A stretch of 47,070 nucleotides of DNA from JADHLN01 sp965658435 (GCA_965658435.1 CBFHSE010000007.1:1-47070); one strand, 5' to 3'; shown: positions 1 to 9,621, counted from the stretch's first letter. The notes: generated from the letters alone by a model not told the origin. Numbers and translations are program-made.

Positions 1-976
1 GGGTTTTAATGATAAATCTGGAACAAGATGGAAGTTCTGTATGGTTCCTCTTGGAGGCTATGTAAAAATGTTTGGCGATCAAAATGTCGCGAGCCAAGTA
101 ACTAAAAAAATAAAATTTAGTAAAAAAGAGAAGGAACAATCCTTTATATATAAGAGATTATATCAAAAATTTTTAATTGTTTTTGCAGGACCACTAGCTA
201 ATTACATATTAGCAATGATCATATTATTTTTTCTCTTTGCAATTTATGGTGTATCATTTTCATCTAATAAAATAACTGAAGTCGTTATTAATAGTCCTGC
301 AAGTAAGGCAGGCTTATTAGCAAATGACAGAATATTAGAAATTGATGGAACAAGAATTAACAGTTTTAATGATATTCAAAAGATTATCCAGATAAATCCA
401 GGCATTGATACAAAATTAATAATTGAAAGAAATAATAAAATTATTGAAAAAAATGTTATACCAGAAATCAGCATCAAAAAAGATTTTCTTGGTAATGAAA
501 GTAAAATTGCTATTTTAGGAATTAAGTCAGACAAGGTTGAATATCATGAATTATCGCTATTTCAAGCTGCAACAAAAACTTTTTCAGAAACATTATCATT
601 AACAATATTATCAATTAAAATATTGAAACAAATTATTTTGGGTCAAAGAGATATGTCCGATTTATCAGGTCCTATAAAAATAGCTAAATATTCAGGTCAA
701 ATTACAAAAAAATCTCTATTAAAAGATGAAAATGGCAAACAAAACCTATATTTAATTTTTTGGTTTGTTGCGATAATTTCAATCAATCTTGGTTTTATTA
801 ACTTGCTCCCTATTCCTATATTGGATGGTGGTCATTTACTATTTTATATAATTGAAGGATTAAGAGGAAAGGAAGTTCCAATAAGAATACAAGAAGTAAT
901 TTATAAGATAAGTCTTATTTTTCTGGTGATATTATTTATTATAGTAAGCTATAATGATATTTTGTCTTTATTTTGA
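1..976 (+). CDS. rseP: RseP-type site-2 intramembrane zinc protease, 5' end outside window
   Basis: Membrane metalloprotease of the RseP/MmpA family, which cleaves membrane-embedded anti-sigma factors and leftover signal peptides in the inner membrane. The reading frame is already open at base 2 (GFNDKSGTRWKFCMVPLGGY), and this stretch matches the conserved region just after the HExxH zinc site, so the gene starts upstream and the ATG at 41 is internal. A single PDZ domain follows the next membrane segment (about bases 260-450), as is usual in alphaproteobacterial members. The second metal-binding motif LDGGH is at 821-835, followed by the terminal membrane helix. First gene of a run ending with rodA; its TGA overlaps the possible TTG start of bamA. 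Identity is secure; only the catalytic HExxH cannot be seen. Confidence 0.95.
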   Translation, partial: GFNDKSGTRWKFCMVPLGGYVKMFGDQNVASQVTKKIKFSKKEKEQSFIYKRLYQKFLIVFAGPLANYILAMIILFFLFAIYGVSFSSNKITEVVINSPASKAGLLANDRILEIDGTRINSFNDIQKIIQINPGIDTKLIIERNNKIIEKNVIPEISIKKDFLGNESKIAILGIKSDKVEYHELSLFQAATKTFSETLSLTILSIKILKQIILGQRDMSDLSGPIKIAKYSGQITKKSLLKDENGKQNLYLIFWFVAIISINLGFINLLPIPILDGGHLLFYIIEGLRGKEVPIRIQEVIYKISLIFLVILFIIVSYNDILSLF

Positions 977-3216
977 AATTTCCGATGAAAATAATAATTA
1001 TTATTTTATTTTTAATTAAGGTTTTTTCAACCAGCTATGCATTTGCATATAGTAAAAATTTAGAAGTAGTTGGAAATAAAAGAATAGAAACAGATACCAT
1101 AAAATCATATTTAAATGACAATACTTCACAGGCTAACTTAAATAATACCCTTAAGAAATTATATGATACTGGTTTTTTTGAAGAGATAACAATTTCAAAT
1201 AATGATAATTCATACATAATTAAAGTAAAAGAAAGAGCCATTATTAATGAAATTATTTTTAAAGGAAATAAAGCTATAAAAAATGATATTTTAGAAAAAG
1301 AATTAAGCCTCAAAGAAAGAGGCATATATAATAAATCAAATTTAATAAATGATATAAATAAAATATCAGAAATATATAAAAGAAATGGTTATGTTAATTT
1401 AAAAGTAACACCAAAAATTTATAAACTAAAAAATAATAGAGTAAAATTATATTTTGTTATTACTGAAAATAAAAAAAGCAAAATTAAAAAAATAATTTTT
1501 AATGGGAATAAAAACATTAAAAATAAAGAATTAAAATCAATTTTATCTTCAAAGGAAAAGAAATGGTATAGAGGATCAACAACATATTATGACCCTGATA
1601 GAATTAATCTTGATAAGGAGTTAATCAAAAATTATTACTTGAACCTAGGTTACGCAAATTTCCAACTATTAAATAGTAAAGTAGAATATATAGAACAGAT
1701 TAGATCTTTTGTAATTAATCATCAATTATTTGAAGGAGAAATATATTATTTTAATAATATTGAAGTTATTGATAAATATAAAAACATCAAAATATCAGAT
1801 GTAAAAAATAAAATTTCAATAAAAAAGGGAGAAAGATTTTCACTAAATAAAATAGAAAATAATATTGATAATATTATTAATTATTTAAATAATAAAGGGT
1901 ATGCTTTTGCAGATATATCCTATAAAATTGAAAAAAATCTAGAGAATAAAACACTAAATCTTATATTTACAATTGATAATTCTCAAAGAATTTATATCAG
2001 AAAAATTAAAATTACCGGAAATAACCGAACAGAAGATAATATAATCAGACGTGAACTTAAAATAATAGAAGGTGATTCATATAGTAACAGCAAAATATTA
2101 CGTACAAGACAAAAAATAGTTAATTTAGGATTTTTTAAAAAAGTTGAAATAAAAAAATATCCAGTTGCTAATAGCAATAAAATCGATATTGAAATAATAG
2201 TCACAGAGGATTCAACCGGTGAATTAAATATTGGGCTTGGATATTCAACTACTGAAAAACTTTTAGGAAATATTACAATTAAAGAAAGAAATCTTATGGG
2301 TAAAGCTCATAATTTAGGTTTATCATATCAGAAATCCTCAATTAGTAATGATATTGAGCTAAGCTATATTGTTCCTAATATAAGTAATAGAGATTTTTCA
2401 TATGGAATAGATCTATATAATATTGATACTGAGTATGAAGACAGCATGACAAATGTAGAGTCAAGAGGTTTCAATCATAAGATTTATTATGAAATTAGTG
2501 AATTTCTGCATCAAAAAATAGAATATTCCTACAAAATAGATACCATAATTACGAATAAAAATAACGTCTCTATCTATATTAGAGAGCAAGAAGGAAAAAG
2601 TGAGTATTCTGCTATAAAACAAACATTATCATATGACAAACGTGATAATAAAATAAACCCCAATAATGGCTACAGCATCAAATTAAATACAGACCTCGCT
2701 GGAATTGGTGGAGATGTTAATTTATATAAAATAGATTTAGGATTTATAAATTATTATCCGATTATTAAAAATAAATTAATATTTAGAATGCTTATGAAAT
2801 CAGGAATGATCAGAGGATATAATAGTAAAGACGTAAAAATTAACTATCGCTTCTTTATTGGGGGGTCAACTCTCAAAGGTTTTGATAGTTCAGGTATAGG
2901 AGCAAGAGACAAAGATGGTAACGCATTAGGTGGTAAATATTATGCTAGATCATCCTTAGAATTAGCCTTCCCTATTGGCTTGCCTGAAGAATTAGGATTT
3001 AAAGGATTAATTTATAACGAAGCTGCAATACTAACTGGTTTAGACGATAAAGCTATTGATATTAATGATGACTCATCTATAAGATCATCTATAGGGATTG
3101 GTTTAGCATGGGAATCACCATTAGGTCCAATAAGATTTGATTACGCTAAAGCAATCAAAAAGAAAAATTATGACAAAATAGAAAGATTCAGAATTAATTT
3201 TGGTAGCAGGTTCTAA
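973..3216 (+). CDS. bamA: Outer membrane protein assembly factor BamA
   Basis: Core of the BAM complex, which folds beta-barrel proteins into the outer membrane. The 747-residue product has a signal peptide (hydrophobic IIIIILFLIKVF, ending near YAFA), a periplasmic region of about 400 residues that fits five POTRA domains, and a C-terminal 16-strand barrel ending in Phe (RINFGSRF), the usual beta-signal. The lid-loop motif, normally (V/I/L)RGF, reads LKGF at residues about 634-637, after GGST. The TTG at 973 overlaps the rseP stop (TTGA); an ATG at 985 gives an equally good signal peptide, so the start is uncertain by four codons. Position between rseP and skp is the standard proteobacterial order. 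Confidence 0.96.
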   Translation: MKFPMKIIIIILFLIKVFSTSYAFAYSKNLEVVGNKRIETDTIKSYLNDNTSQANLNNTLKKLYDTGFFEEITISNNDNSYIIKVKERAIINEIIFKGNKAIKNDILEKELSLKERGIYNKSNLINDINKISEIYKRNGYVNLKVTPKIYKLKNNRVKLYFVITENKKSKIKKIIFNGNKNIKNKELKSILSSKEKKWYRGSTTYYDPDRINLDKELIKNYYLNLGYANFQLLNSKVEYIEQIRSFVINHQLFEGEIYYFNNIEVIDKYKNIKISDVKNKISIKKGERFSLNKIENNIDNIINYLNNKGYAFADISYKIEKNLENKTLNLIFTIDNSQRIYIRKIKITGNNRTEDNIIRRELKIIEGDSYSNSKILRTRQKIVNLGFFKKVEIKKYPVANSNKIDIEIIVTEDSTGELNIGLGYSTTEKLLGNITIKERNLMGKAHNLGLSYQKSSISNDIELSYIVPNISNRDFSYGIDLYNIDTEYEDSMTNVESRGFNHKIYYEISEFLHQKIEYSYKIDTIITNKNNVSIYIREQEGKSEYSAIKQTLSYDKRDNKINPNNGYSIKLNTDLAGIGGDVNLYKIDLGFINYYPIIKNKLIFRMLMKSGMIRGYNSKDVKINYRFFIGGSTLKGFDSSGIGARDKDGNALGGKYYARSSLELAFPIGLPEELGFKGLIYNEAAILTGLDDKAIDINDDSSIRSSIGIGLAWESPLGPIRFDYAKAIKKKNYDKIERFRINFGSRF

Positions 3217-3743
3217 TGAAATACTTAATTATAATATTTTTATTATTCACATTTAAAATTGCTCACGCAGAAACTAATATTGCTATATTAGACATAAAAA
3301 AAATAATATCTGAATCAATAGCAGCAAAAAAAGCTTCGCAAAAAATTAAATCTAAACTTTCTGAATATCAGTTAGAGATAGATCTAAAAAGTAGCAAATT
3401 AAAAAAAGAGCAAGACAAGTTATTAGAACAAGCCTCTCTATTAACACAAGAAGCCATGCAAAATAAACAGGCAGAATTTGTAAAAAAAATAAAAGCGTTA
3501 GAACTAGAAGTTAACAAAAAAAAAGAAAATCTTGATAAAATCAATATCTCAGTAATTTCAGAAATAGAAAAAAATATTGATATAATAGTTCAAAAAATAG
3601 CTTTAGATAAAGATATCAATCTTGTTTTTTCAAAGTCTGAAATAATTCTAACTCGTGAAGTAGAAGATATTACTGAAAAAGTTACAGAAGAATTAAATAC
3701 CAAGCTCACAGAAATAAAAATCAATTTTGAAGATGGTAAATAA
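3216..3743 (+). CDS. skp: Periplasmic chaperone Skp/OmpH family
   Basis: Holds unfolded outer membrane proteins in the periplasm on their way to BamA. The 175-residue product begins with a clear signal peptide (MKYLIIIFLLFTFKIAHA). Then comes the short conserved opening NIAILDIKKIISES, typical of the family, and a long Lys/Glu-rich coiled coil over about residues 35-125 that would form the tentacle arms. The ATG shares its A with the bamA stop codon (TAATG). Sequence conservation in this family is low; the assignment rests on length, architecture and the bamA-skp-lpxD order. Confidence 0.88.
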   Translation: MKYLIIIFLLFTFKIAHAETNIAILDIKKIISESIAAKKASQKIKSKLSEYQLEIDLKSSKLKKEQDKLLEQASLLTQEAMQNKQAEFVKKIKALELEVNKKKENLDKINISVISEIEKNIDIIVQKIALDKDINLVFSKSEIILTREVEDITEKVTEELNTKLTEIKINFEDGK

Positions 3744-4767
3744 TTTATTTTATAAGCAAAAAATTCAAAAAACCTCACTTGAAGAATTATGTGAAAATTT
3801 TCACATAAAATTAATTGGAAAAAATCAGATAGTAACAGGTATCAATACTCTTAGTGCATCATCTGAGGATCAATTAGCATTTTTAACCAATAAATCATAT
3901 TTAGAACAATTAAATAAAACTAAAGCAAAATCATGCTTAATATCATCTGATTTTATTGCAAAAGCTTTGGAAATAAAAAAAGAAATAAGCTATTTAGTTT
4001 CAGATTATTCATATGATAAGCTTTCACAAATTACTGAGTTTTTTTATTCTGAAAAAGAGCCTCAAAGGAAAATTAGCAGTAAATCATCTATATCTAATAC
4101 TGCTAAATTAGGTCAAAATATTCATATTGGTGATCATGCCGTAATTCATGATAATGTTGAAGTTGGTGATAATAGCATTATTGAATCAGGTTGTTATATT
4201 GGAGAGAATGTAAAAATTGGTAATAATTGTAAAATTGAAGCTAATTGCATAATAAAATATACTCAGATAGGTAATAATGTTGAAATTTTATCAGGATCTA
4301 GTATTGGTCAAGATGGCTTTGGTTTTTCTCACGATGGAAAAAAATTTAAAAAATTGTTACAACTTGGCCTAGTTATAATTGAAGATGATGTTTCTATAGG
4401 AGCAAATGTCTGTATTGATCGTGGAAGTTTTTCGGACACCATAATTGGTTTCAATAGCAAAATAGATAATATGGTACAAATAGCCCATAATGTTCAAATT
4501 GGAAAACATTGTTTAATCGCCTCGCAAGTTGGTATATCAGGAAGTACAATTATAGGTGATTATGTTACCTGCGGAGGTCAAGTTGGATTTGCTGGTCATC
4601 TTAAAATTGGAAGCTATAACCGTTTTGCAGGTCAATCTGGAGTAACAAAACATATAGAAAATAATCAGGGAGACTTTTATGGTATGCCTGCACAGAAAAA
4701 AAAGGAATGGCAATTACAACAAATAAAACTAAAAAAATTAACTAAAATAGATAATAAAAATGGCTAA
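3733..4767 (+). CDS. lpxD: UDP-3-O-(3-hydroxyacyl)glucosamine N-acyltransferase LpxD
   Basis: Third step of lipid A synthesis: adds the N-linked hydroxyacyl chain from acyl-ACP. The N-terminal uridine-binding domain (about residues 1-110) is followed by a left-handed beta-helix built of hexapeptide repeats (I/V-G-x-x at six-residue spacing). The catalytic His is in QIAHNV (about residue 252), and the typical IGQDGFGFSHDG loop lies upstream. The ATG at 3733, preceded by GAAG, gives 344 residues and overlaps the end of skp by 11 bases; an in-frame TTG at 3727 would add two residues. Length is normal for the family. Confidence 0.95.
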   Translation: MVNNLFYKQKIQKTSLEELCENFHIKLIGKNQIVTGINTLSASSEDQLAFLTNKSYLEQLNKTKAKSCLISSDFIAKALEIKKEISYLVSDYSYDKLSQITEFFYSEKEPQRKISSKSSISNTAKLGQNIHIGDHAVIHDNVEVGDNSIIESGCYIGENVKIGNNCKIEANCIIKYTQIGNNVEILSGSSIGQDGFGFSHDGKKFKKLLQLGLVIIEDDVSIGANVCIDRGSFSDTIIGFNSKIDNMVQIAHNVQIGKHCLIASQVGISGSTIIGDYVTCGGQVGFAGHLKIGSYNRFAGQSGVTKHIENNQGDFYGMPAQKKKEWQLQQIKLKKLTKIDNKNG

Positions 4768-5209
4768 AGAAATCTTACATGAAGAGATATTAAAATTAAT
4801 TCCTCATAGATATCCGATATTATTAGTAGATAAAATATTAGATTATGAAGAAAATAAAACAGCAACAGCACTAAAAAATGTTACATTCAATGAACCACAT
4901 TTTAATGGACATTTTCCAAATAAACCTATTATGCCAGGTGTTCTTATAGTTGAGGCTCTTGCGCAAACAGCAGCTATATTAGTATCTAAATCAATTAGTG
5001 ATAATAAAGATAAATTAGTATATTTTATGTCAATCGATGCTGTAAAATTTAGAAAGCCTGTAACCCCTGGAGACTCTTTACATCTAAAAGTTGAAGCTAT
5101 ACACAATAGAGGATCTGTATGGAAATTTAAAGGTAAAGCTTTGGTAAATGACAAAATCGTAACCGAGGCTAATTTTGCAGCAATGATTGCAGATAATAGT
5201 AATGAGTAA
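4760..5209 (+). CDS. fabZ: 3-hydroxyacyl-ACP dehydratase FabZ
   Basis: Dehydrates beta-hydroxyacyl-ACP in fatty acid elongation; it draws on the hydroxyacyl-ACP pool that LpxA and LpxD use. The 149-residue hot-dog protein has the family motifs LIPHRYPILLVD and NGHFPNKPIMPG, with catalytic His at about 51 and Glu at about 65 (VEALAQTAA). The ATG overlaps the end of lpxD by eight bases. The lpxD-fabZ-lpxA order is conserved among proteobacteria. Confidence 0.97.
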   Translation: MAKEILHEEILKLIPHRYPILLVDKILDYEENKTATALKNVTFNEPHFNGHFPNKPIMPGVLIVEALAQTAAILVSKSISDNKDKLVYFMSIDAVKFRKPVTPGDSLHLKVEAIHNRGSVWKFKGKALVNDKIVTEANFAAMIADNSNE

Positions 5210-6026
5210 TAATATACATCCCACAGCAATAATTGAGGAATCAGTCCTATTAGGTAATAATATTGAAGTTGGTCCATATTGCTATATATCAGGTAATGTC
5301 AAAATCTCTGATAATAATAAATTATTATCACATGTAATTATAAAAGGTAATACCATAATTGGAGAAAATAATAAATTTTATCCATTTTCTAATATTGGTG
5401 AAATTCCCCAAGATTTAAAATTCAAAAATGAAATATCCAAAACTGTTATAGGTAATAATAACCAGATTAGAGAAAACGTCACAATTCATAGCGGTACAGA
5501 GTTAGGCAATAAATTTCATGATCTTTATAATATAACTAAAATTGGTGATAATAATTTGCTAATGGTTGGAAGCCATATTGCTCATGATTGTATTGTTGGT
5601 GATAATAATATTTTAGCAAATAATGCAACATTAGCAGGTCACGTATCTATAGCTAATAATATTATTATTGGAGGCCTATCTGCAATACAACAATTTGTAA
5701 GAATTGGAGAGTTTGCAATTATAGGAGGAATGTCTGGTATTGATAATGATGTTATACCTTATGCTATGGTAATTGGAGAAAGAGCAAATATTGCCGGTGT
5801 AAATATTATTGGCCTTAAAAGAAATAATTTTTCTAAAGATAATATTAAAAATATTAAAAACGCATTTAATGATATATTTGCAAATAATGATAATAACATT
5901 ATTGATAAAATAGAAAATCTATCAAAATTATACCCTAATGATCCTCATATAACCAAGATTATAAAATTCATTAAAACATCAAATAACAAAGCATTACTCA
6001 AGACAAAAAATTATAGACAACAATGA
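5202..6026 (+). CDS. lpxA: UDP-N-acetylglucosamine O-acyltransferase LpxA
   Basis: First committed step of lipid A synthesis: moves a 3-hydroxyacyl chain from ACP to UDP-GlcNAc. The 274-residue product has an N-terminal beta-helix of hexapeptide repeats and an alpha-helical C-terminus. Signature segments include IRENVTIHSGT and GSHIAHDCIVG, with the catalytic His at about residue 128 (E. coli His125). The ATG at 5202 overlaps the fabZ end by eight bases; a TTG at 5187 is open but would add five residues unlike the family start. It ends in ATGA, shared with lpxI. Confidence 0.96.
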   Translation: MSNNIHPTAIIEESVLLGNNIEVGPYCYISGNVKISDNNKLLSHVIIKGNTIIGENNKFYPFSNIGEIPQDLKFKNEISKTVIGNNNQIRENVTIHSGTELGNKFHDLYNITKIGDNNLLMVGSHIAHDCIVGDNNILANNATLAGHVSIANNIIIGGLSAIQQFVRIGEFAIIGGMSGIDNDVIPYAMVIGERANIAGVNIIGLKRNNFSKDNIKNIKNAFNDIFANNDNNIIDKIENLSKLYPNDPHITKIIKFIKTSNNKALLKTKNYRQQ

Positions 6027-6832
6027 AAAAATTAGGAGTTATCGCAGGAAAAGGTAGTCTTCCTCAAAAAATTCATGAATATTGCAAAGAAAATAAAATA
6101 GAATGCTTTATAGCTTATATATGTGAACAAGATGATAAAAACATAATTAGCGATAATTCTAAGTTTTTTCATATTGGAGAAGTAGGAAAAATACTTAAAT
6201 TTTTTAAAAAAAATAAATGCAAAGATATAGTTCTTGCTGGAAGCTTAAAAAAACCTAATTTTAAAAAAATTAAAATAGACTTTAAAGGTTTTATTTTACT
6301 TAGCAAAATTCTAAAAAATAAACTTGCAGGTGATAATACAATGCTTACTTCTATCATTAATTTCATTGAAAAAAATAAATTTAATGTAGTTGAAGTTGAC
6401 AAGATAGTCCCAAATCTTCATCTTAAAAAAGGTAATAACAATAAAGTTAGGATTAATGATAATATTAAAGATGATATAAATTTTGGCGTTGAAATTTTAA
6501 AAACCCTATCTAAATATGATATTGGTCAGGCAATAATTATTCAAAACAAAAGAATTATTGGTATTGAGGCTGTAGAAGGGACTGATGAGTTAATCCTAAG
6601 GTCTAAGGAATATATAGAAAATAATAATAACCCTGCCCTTTTAATTAAAATATTAAAAACTAATCAAGATAGAAGAGCTGATTTGCCAACTATTGGTATG
6701 AAAACTATTGAAAATATTTATAAGGCAAATATCAAGGGTGTAGCAATTGATGTAGAAAATTGTATAGTTATTGAAAAAGAAAATATATGTAAATATGCCG
6801 AAGAAAAAAACATCTTCATTTATGGTATATAA
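6023..6832 (+). CDS. lpxI: UDP-2,3-diacylglucosamine pyrophosphatase LpxI
   Basis: Hydrolyses UDP-2,3-diacylglucosamine to lipid X and UMP, replacing LpxH in alphaproteobacteria and some other bacteria (formerly DUF1009). The 269-residue product opens with KLGVIAGKGSLPQKI and carries the C-terminal family segments GIEAVEGTDELI and LPTIGMKTIENI. The start overlaps the lpxA stop by four bases (ATGA), indicating translational coupling. Its place directly after lpxA supports the role. Confidence 0.93.
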   Translation: MKKLGVIAGKGSLPQKIHEYCKENKIECFIAYICEQDDKNIISDNSKFFHIGEVGKILKFFKKNKCKDIVLAGSLKKPNFKKIKIDFKGFILLSKILKNKLAGDNTMLTSIINFIEKNKFNVVEVDKIVPNLHLKKGNNNKVRINDNIKDDINFGVEILKTLSKYDIGQAIIIQNKRIIGIEAVEGTDELILRSKEYIENNNNPALLIKILKTNQDRRADLPTIGMKTIENIYKANIKGVAIDVENCIVIEKENICKYAEEKNIFIYGI

Positions 6833-6835
6833 TTT

Positions 6836-7966
6836 ATGATAAATAATAATGATCTAACATTTCAATTTTCAAATATAAGAAGATTAGATTATGTTTTAAT
6901 CACAATTATAATATTTCTATTCTCTATAGGTATATTAATGCTCTATTCCGCATCTGGCGGAGATATGAATCCATGGGCGGGATTGCAATTAAAGCGTTTC
7001 ATATTATTTATACCAATTGCATTACTAATTTGTCTGATAAACATAAAAGTAATTTATAAATATGCATATTTTAGCTACATAATAAGCTTATTACTACTAA
7101 TTTATGTGGATATTTACGGTGTTACATCAATGGGAGCTAAAAGATGGATAAATTTATATATTATTAATTTACAGCCATCAGAGCTAATGAAAATTACGTT
7201 AATATTAGCCTTATCACGATATTTTCATAATATTCATATAAAAAAAATTAAAAGCATATATTCATTATTTACTCCTATATTACTAACCCTAATACCTTTA
7301 TATTTAATCTTAAAACAACCTGATTTAGGGACATCATTAATTTTATTATCTACTGCAATATTAATATTTTTTGTTGCAGGAGTAGGAATATCAAAATTTA
7401 TCATTTCCGGTATTTCTGTAATATTATCTATTCCATTATTGTGGCATAACCTTAAAAGCTATCAAAAACAGAGAATTATTACCTATCTTAATCCTGAGAA
7501 TGATCCGTTAGGTGCAGGATATAATATCATACAGTCTAAAATTGCCATTGGATCTGGTGGTATATTAGGCCAAGGATATTTATCAGGGAGTCAAGGCCAA
7601 CTTAACTTTCTTCCAGAGCCTGAAACTGATTTCATATTTACAATGATAGCTGAGGAATTTGGTTTTGTAGGTAGTATGATAGTGATAATTTTATTTTCTT
7701 TGTTATTCCTACGCCTTATTAATATCACCACAAAAACAAAATCAAGTTTCGGTAAATATTTAGTAGCTGGAATATTAACTTTTCTATTTTTACATTTTTT
7801 TATTAATATAGCTATGGTTATAGGAATTATTCCTGTTGTTGGAGCACCTTTGCCTCTTATATCATATGGAGGTACAATATTAATTATAACACTTATATCC
7901 TTATCTCTAATATTAAATATTGAAGTAAATAAGGATGTAAATATATCTAAATTTAAAAAAATATAA
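6836..7966 (+). CDS. rodA: SEDS-family peptidoglycan glycosyltransferase, RodA type
   Basis: Multispanning SEDS protein that polymerises lipid II during side-wall growth. The 376 residues contain about ten hydrophobic segments and the conserved motifs LQPSELMK, LKQPDLGTS, LPEPETDFIFTMIAEEFGF and GAPLPLISYGG. The TDFIF segment after LPEPE and the overall length favour RodA over FtsW. It starts three bases after lpxI and is the last gene of the envelope operon. No penicillin-binding partner (mrdA) lies next to it. A position after lpxI rather than in an mre/mrd cluster is unusual. Confidence 0.88.
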   Translation: MINNNDLTFQFSNIRRLDYVLITIIIFLFSIGILMLYSASGGDMNPWAGLQLKRFILFIPIALLICLINIKVIYKYAYFSYIISLLLLIYVDIYGVTSMGAKRWINLYIINLQPSELMKITLILALSRYFHNIHIKKIKSIYSLFTPILLTLIPLYLILKQPDLGTSLILLSTAILIFFVAGVGISKFIISGISVILSIPLLWHNLKSYQKQRIITYLNPENDPLGAGYNIIQSKIAIGSGGILGQGYLSGSQGQLNFLPEPETDFIFTMIAEEFGFVGSMIVIILFSLLFLRLINITTKTKSSFGKYLVAGILTFLFLHFFINIAMVIGIIPVVGAPLPLISYGGTILIITLISLSLILNIEVNKDVNISKFKKI

Positions 7967-7970
7967 GATA

Positions 7971-9608
7971 TTATTCCTCTCTAAATGCTTTATAGGCAGC
8001 GTCAGTAATAGGAGAAAATAAATATTTCAAAAAAGATCTTGAACCAGTTATTATAAAAACCGATACTGGCATTCCTGGATATAAATCAATATCAGATTTT
8101 AACTTTTCTAATTCTCCTGCTGCAATTTTTATTCTAGCTAAAAAATATTGTTGTCCTGTAAGGTCATCAGTTAATATATCAGCAGAAACAGATAAAACCT
8201 TACCTAATAATTTAGGAGCCTTCTTAGCCTTAAATGCTGTTAATTGAATTTTTGCCTCTAAACCTTTTTGTACATTATCAATATCTTGAGGGTTAATTTG
8301 TGCCTCAATTATCATTTCATCATCATTTGGCACAACATACATTATTTCACTAGCTGGAGAGATAACAGCACCAATTGTATGATATTTTAAATCAGTAACA
8401 ATTCCAGAAACTGGAGATTTAATAATAGTTCTTTTTAATATATCCTTAGTAGAAGTAAATTGCTCAGTTAGATCTGATATTTTAATTTCTAATTCTTGTA
8501 ATTCTGCCTGAATATTAGTCTGATTTTCATTATCTAAATTTATGATTTCTAATTCAGTTTCTAATATAGATTGTTTAGCCTTAGCGATTGTCGCAATTAA
8601 TTCCCCCCTTCTCCCACCAGATATGGCTAATTGTTTCTCTAGATCTAATAATTTACTTAATGGAAAATTATTATTCTGATATAATTCATTAGACATTTTA
8701 TACTGTCTGTTTAGTAAGTTTAACTCTTTACTTATAGCATATTTTTGTGCTTTAATACCCTTGATTTCATCATTTATTTGGGCAATTCTATTTTGCAGAA
8801 TATTTCTTTTGTTATTTTGAGCTTCTTTTCTAATTAAATATAAATTATTTTGTGTTTCGATAATTTTCTCAAGATCAAAATTATTAAATGAGCTATACAT
8901 ATTTCTTAAATTTGTAAAATCTAACTCAGCTAACCCTAATTTTTCACTAGATAATCTAACTTCTATTGCACGTGCAGTAATTAATTGTTTACCAATCATT
9001 TCAGTTTGAGACCTAGTTTGTATATCACGTAAATAAATTAAGGGTTGATCTGTTACAACAGACTCCCCTTCTCTAACCAGAATTCTTTCAATAATACCAC
9101 CCTCTAAATGCTGAATAGTTTTCTTATTAAGATCCAAAACTATTTTTCCATTTGCAATAGAAGAAGAATTAATAGGAGCAAGAACCCCCCAAATAATGAA
9201 AATAGATAAAAATATTGCTAAAATTATTAATCCTAATTTTATAGGTTTATCAGCAATTTTTTCAGGATCAGCTTTTACGAGTAATAAAATATATTTTCTG
9301 AGATATAAATAATAATATCTTAGATTTCTTTTTAGTTTAATAACTCTTCTATCCCTATTTAATTCTAATAATTTAGTTAAGAAAAACCTAATATATTTAT
9401 AAAAATATTTCCTAATATATAAATAATAATATTTTAAATTTCTTTTTAAAATAATTAGATTTTTATGCTGAGATAATTCTTTAAATTTTCTTCTAGATAA
9501 AAGAAAAATAAATTTAGCAAATTTAACAAAATCTAAAAAATAAATTTTCGATTTAATTTTTAGAAATTTATATATTTTTATAAGTCTATCATGCTTTATT
9601 ATTTTCAT
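7971..9608 (-). CDS. HlyD/PrtE-family membrane fusion protein of type I secretion, with long basic N-terminal extension
   Basis: Periplasmic adaptor linking the inner-membrane ABC exporter to the TolC-like channel. A single membrane segment lies at about residues 125-145, followed by a lipoyl-like half (NGKIVLDLNKKTIQHLEGGI), a long coiled coil (about 190-390), the second lipoyl half (IKSPVSGIVTDLKYHTIGAV) and a beta-barrel region ending with YPGMPVSVFI. At 545 residues it is about 100 longer than usual. The excess is the roughly 120-residue cytoplasmic N-terminus, very rich in Lys, Arg, Tyr and Phe, which holds a duplicated 16-residue motif (residues 54-69 and 92-107). Last gene of the secretion operon, 13 bases after the ABC gene, convergent with rodA at four bases. 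Confidence 0.92.
   Translation of the reverse strand: MKIIKHDRLIKIYKFLKIKSKIYFLDFVKFAKFIFLLSRRKFKELSQHKNLIILKRNLKYYYLYIRKYFYKYIRFFLTKLLELNRDRRVIKLKRNLRYYYLYLRKYILLLVKADPEKIADKPIKLGLIILAIFLSIFIIWGVLAPINSSSIANGKIVLDLNKKTIQHLEGGIIERILVREGESVVTDQPLIYLRDIQTRSQTEMIGKQLITARAIEVRLSSEKLGLAELDFTNLRNMYSSFNNFDLEKIIETQNNLYLIRKEAQNNKRNILQNRIAQINDEIKGIKAQKYAISKELNLLNRQYKMSNELYQNNNFPLSKLLDLEKQLAISGGRRGELIATIAKAKQSILETELEIINLDNENQTNIQAELQELEIKISDLTEQFTSTKDILKRTIIKSPVSGIVTDLKYHTIGAVISPASEIMYVVPNDDEMIIEAQINPQDIDNVQKGLEAKIQLTAFKAKKAPKLLGKVLSVSADILTDDLTGQQYFLARIKIAAGELEKLKSDIDLYPGMPVSVFIITGSRSFLKYLFSPITDAAYKAFREE
9288..9449 (-). repeat. Duplicated 48-bp coding segment in the HlyD-like N-terminal extension
   Basis: Bases 9402-9449 and 9288-9335 match at 41 of 48 positions without gaps and encode LKRNLKYYYLYIRKYF and LKRNLRYYYLYLRKYI, 38 residues apart. 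Most differences are silent or conservative (K/R, I/L, F/I), so the peptide motif appears to be maintained by selection after an internal duplication. Confidence 0.8.
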
Positions 9609-9621
9609 TTAACTATAATAT

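Noticed and set aside
4843..5277. 144-codon minus-strand open frame opposite fabZ
   Set aside because: It lies fully across well-recognised fabZ and lpxA codons and has no family resemblance.
7960..7972. Five-base AT hairpin followed by a T run at the end of the HlyD-like gene
   Set aside because: The stem has only A-T pairs and five positions, expected by chance in DNA this AT-rich; too weak to call a terminator.
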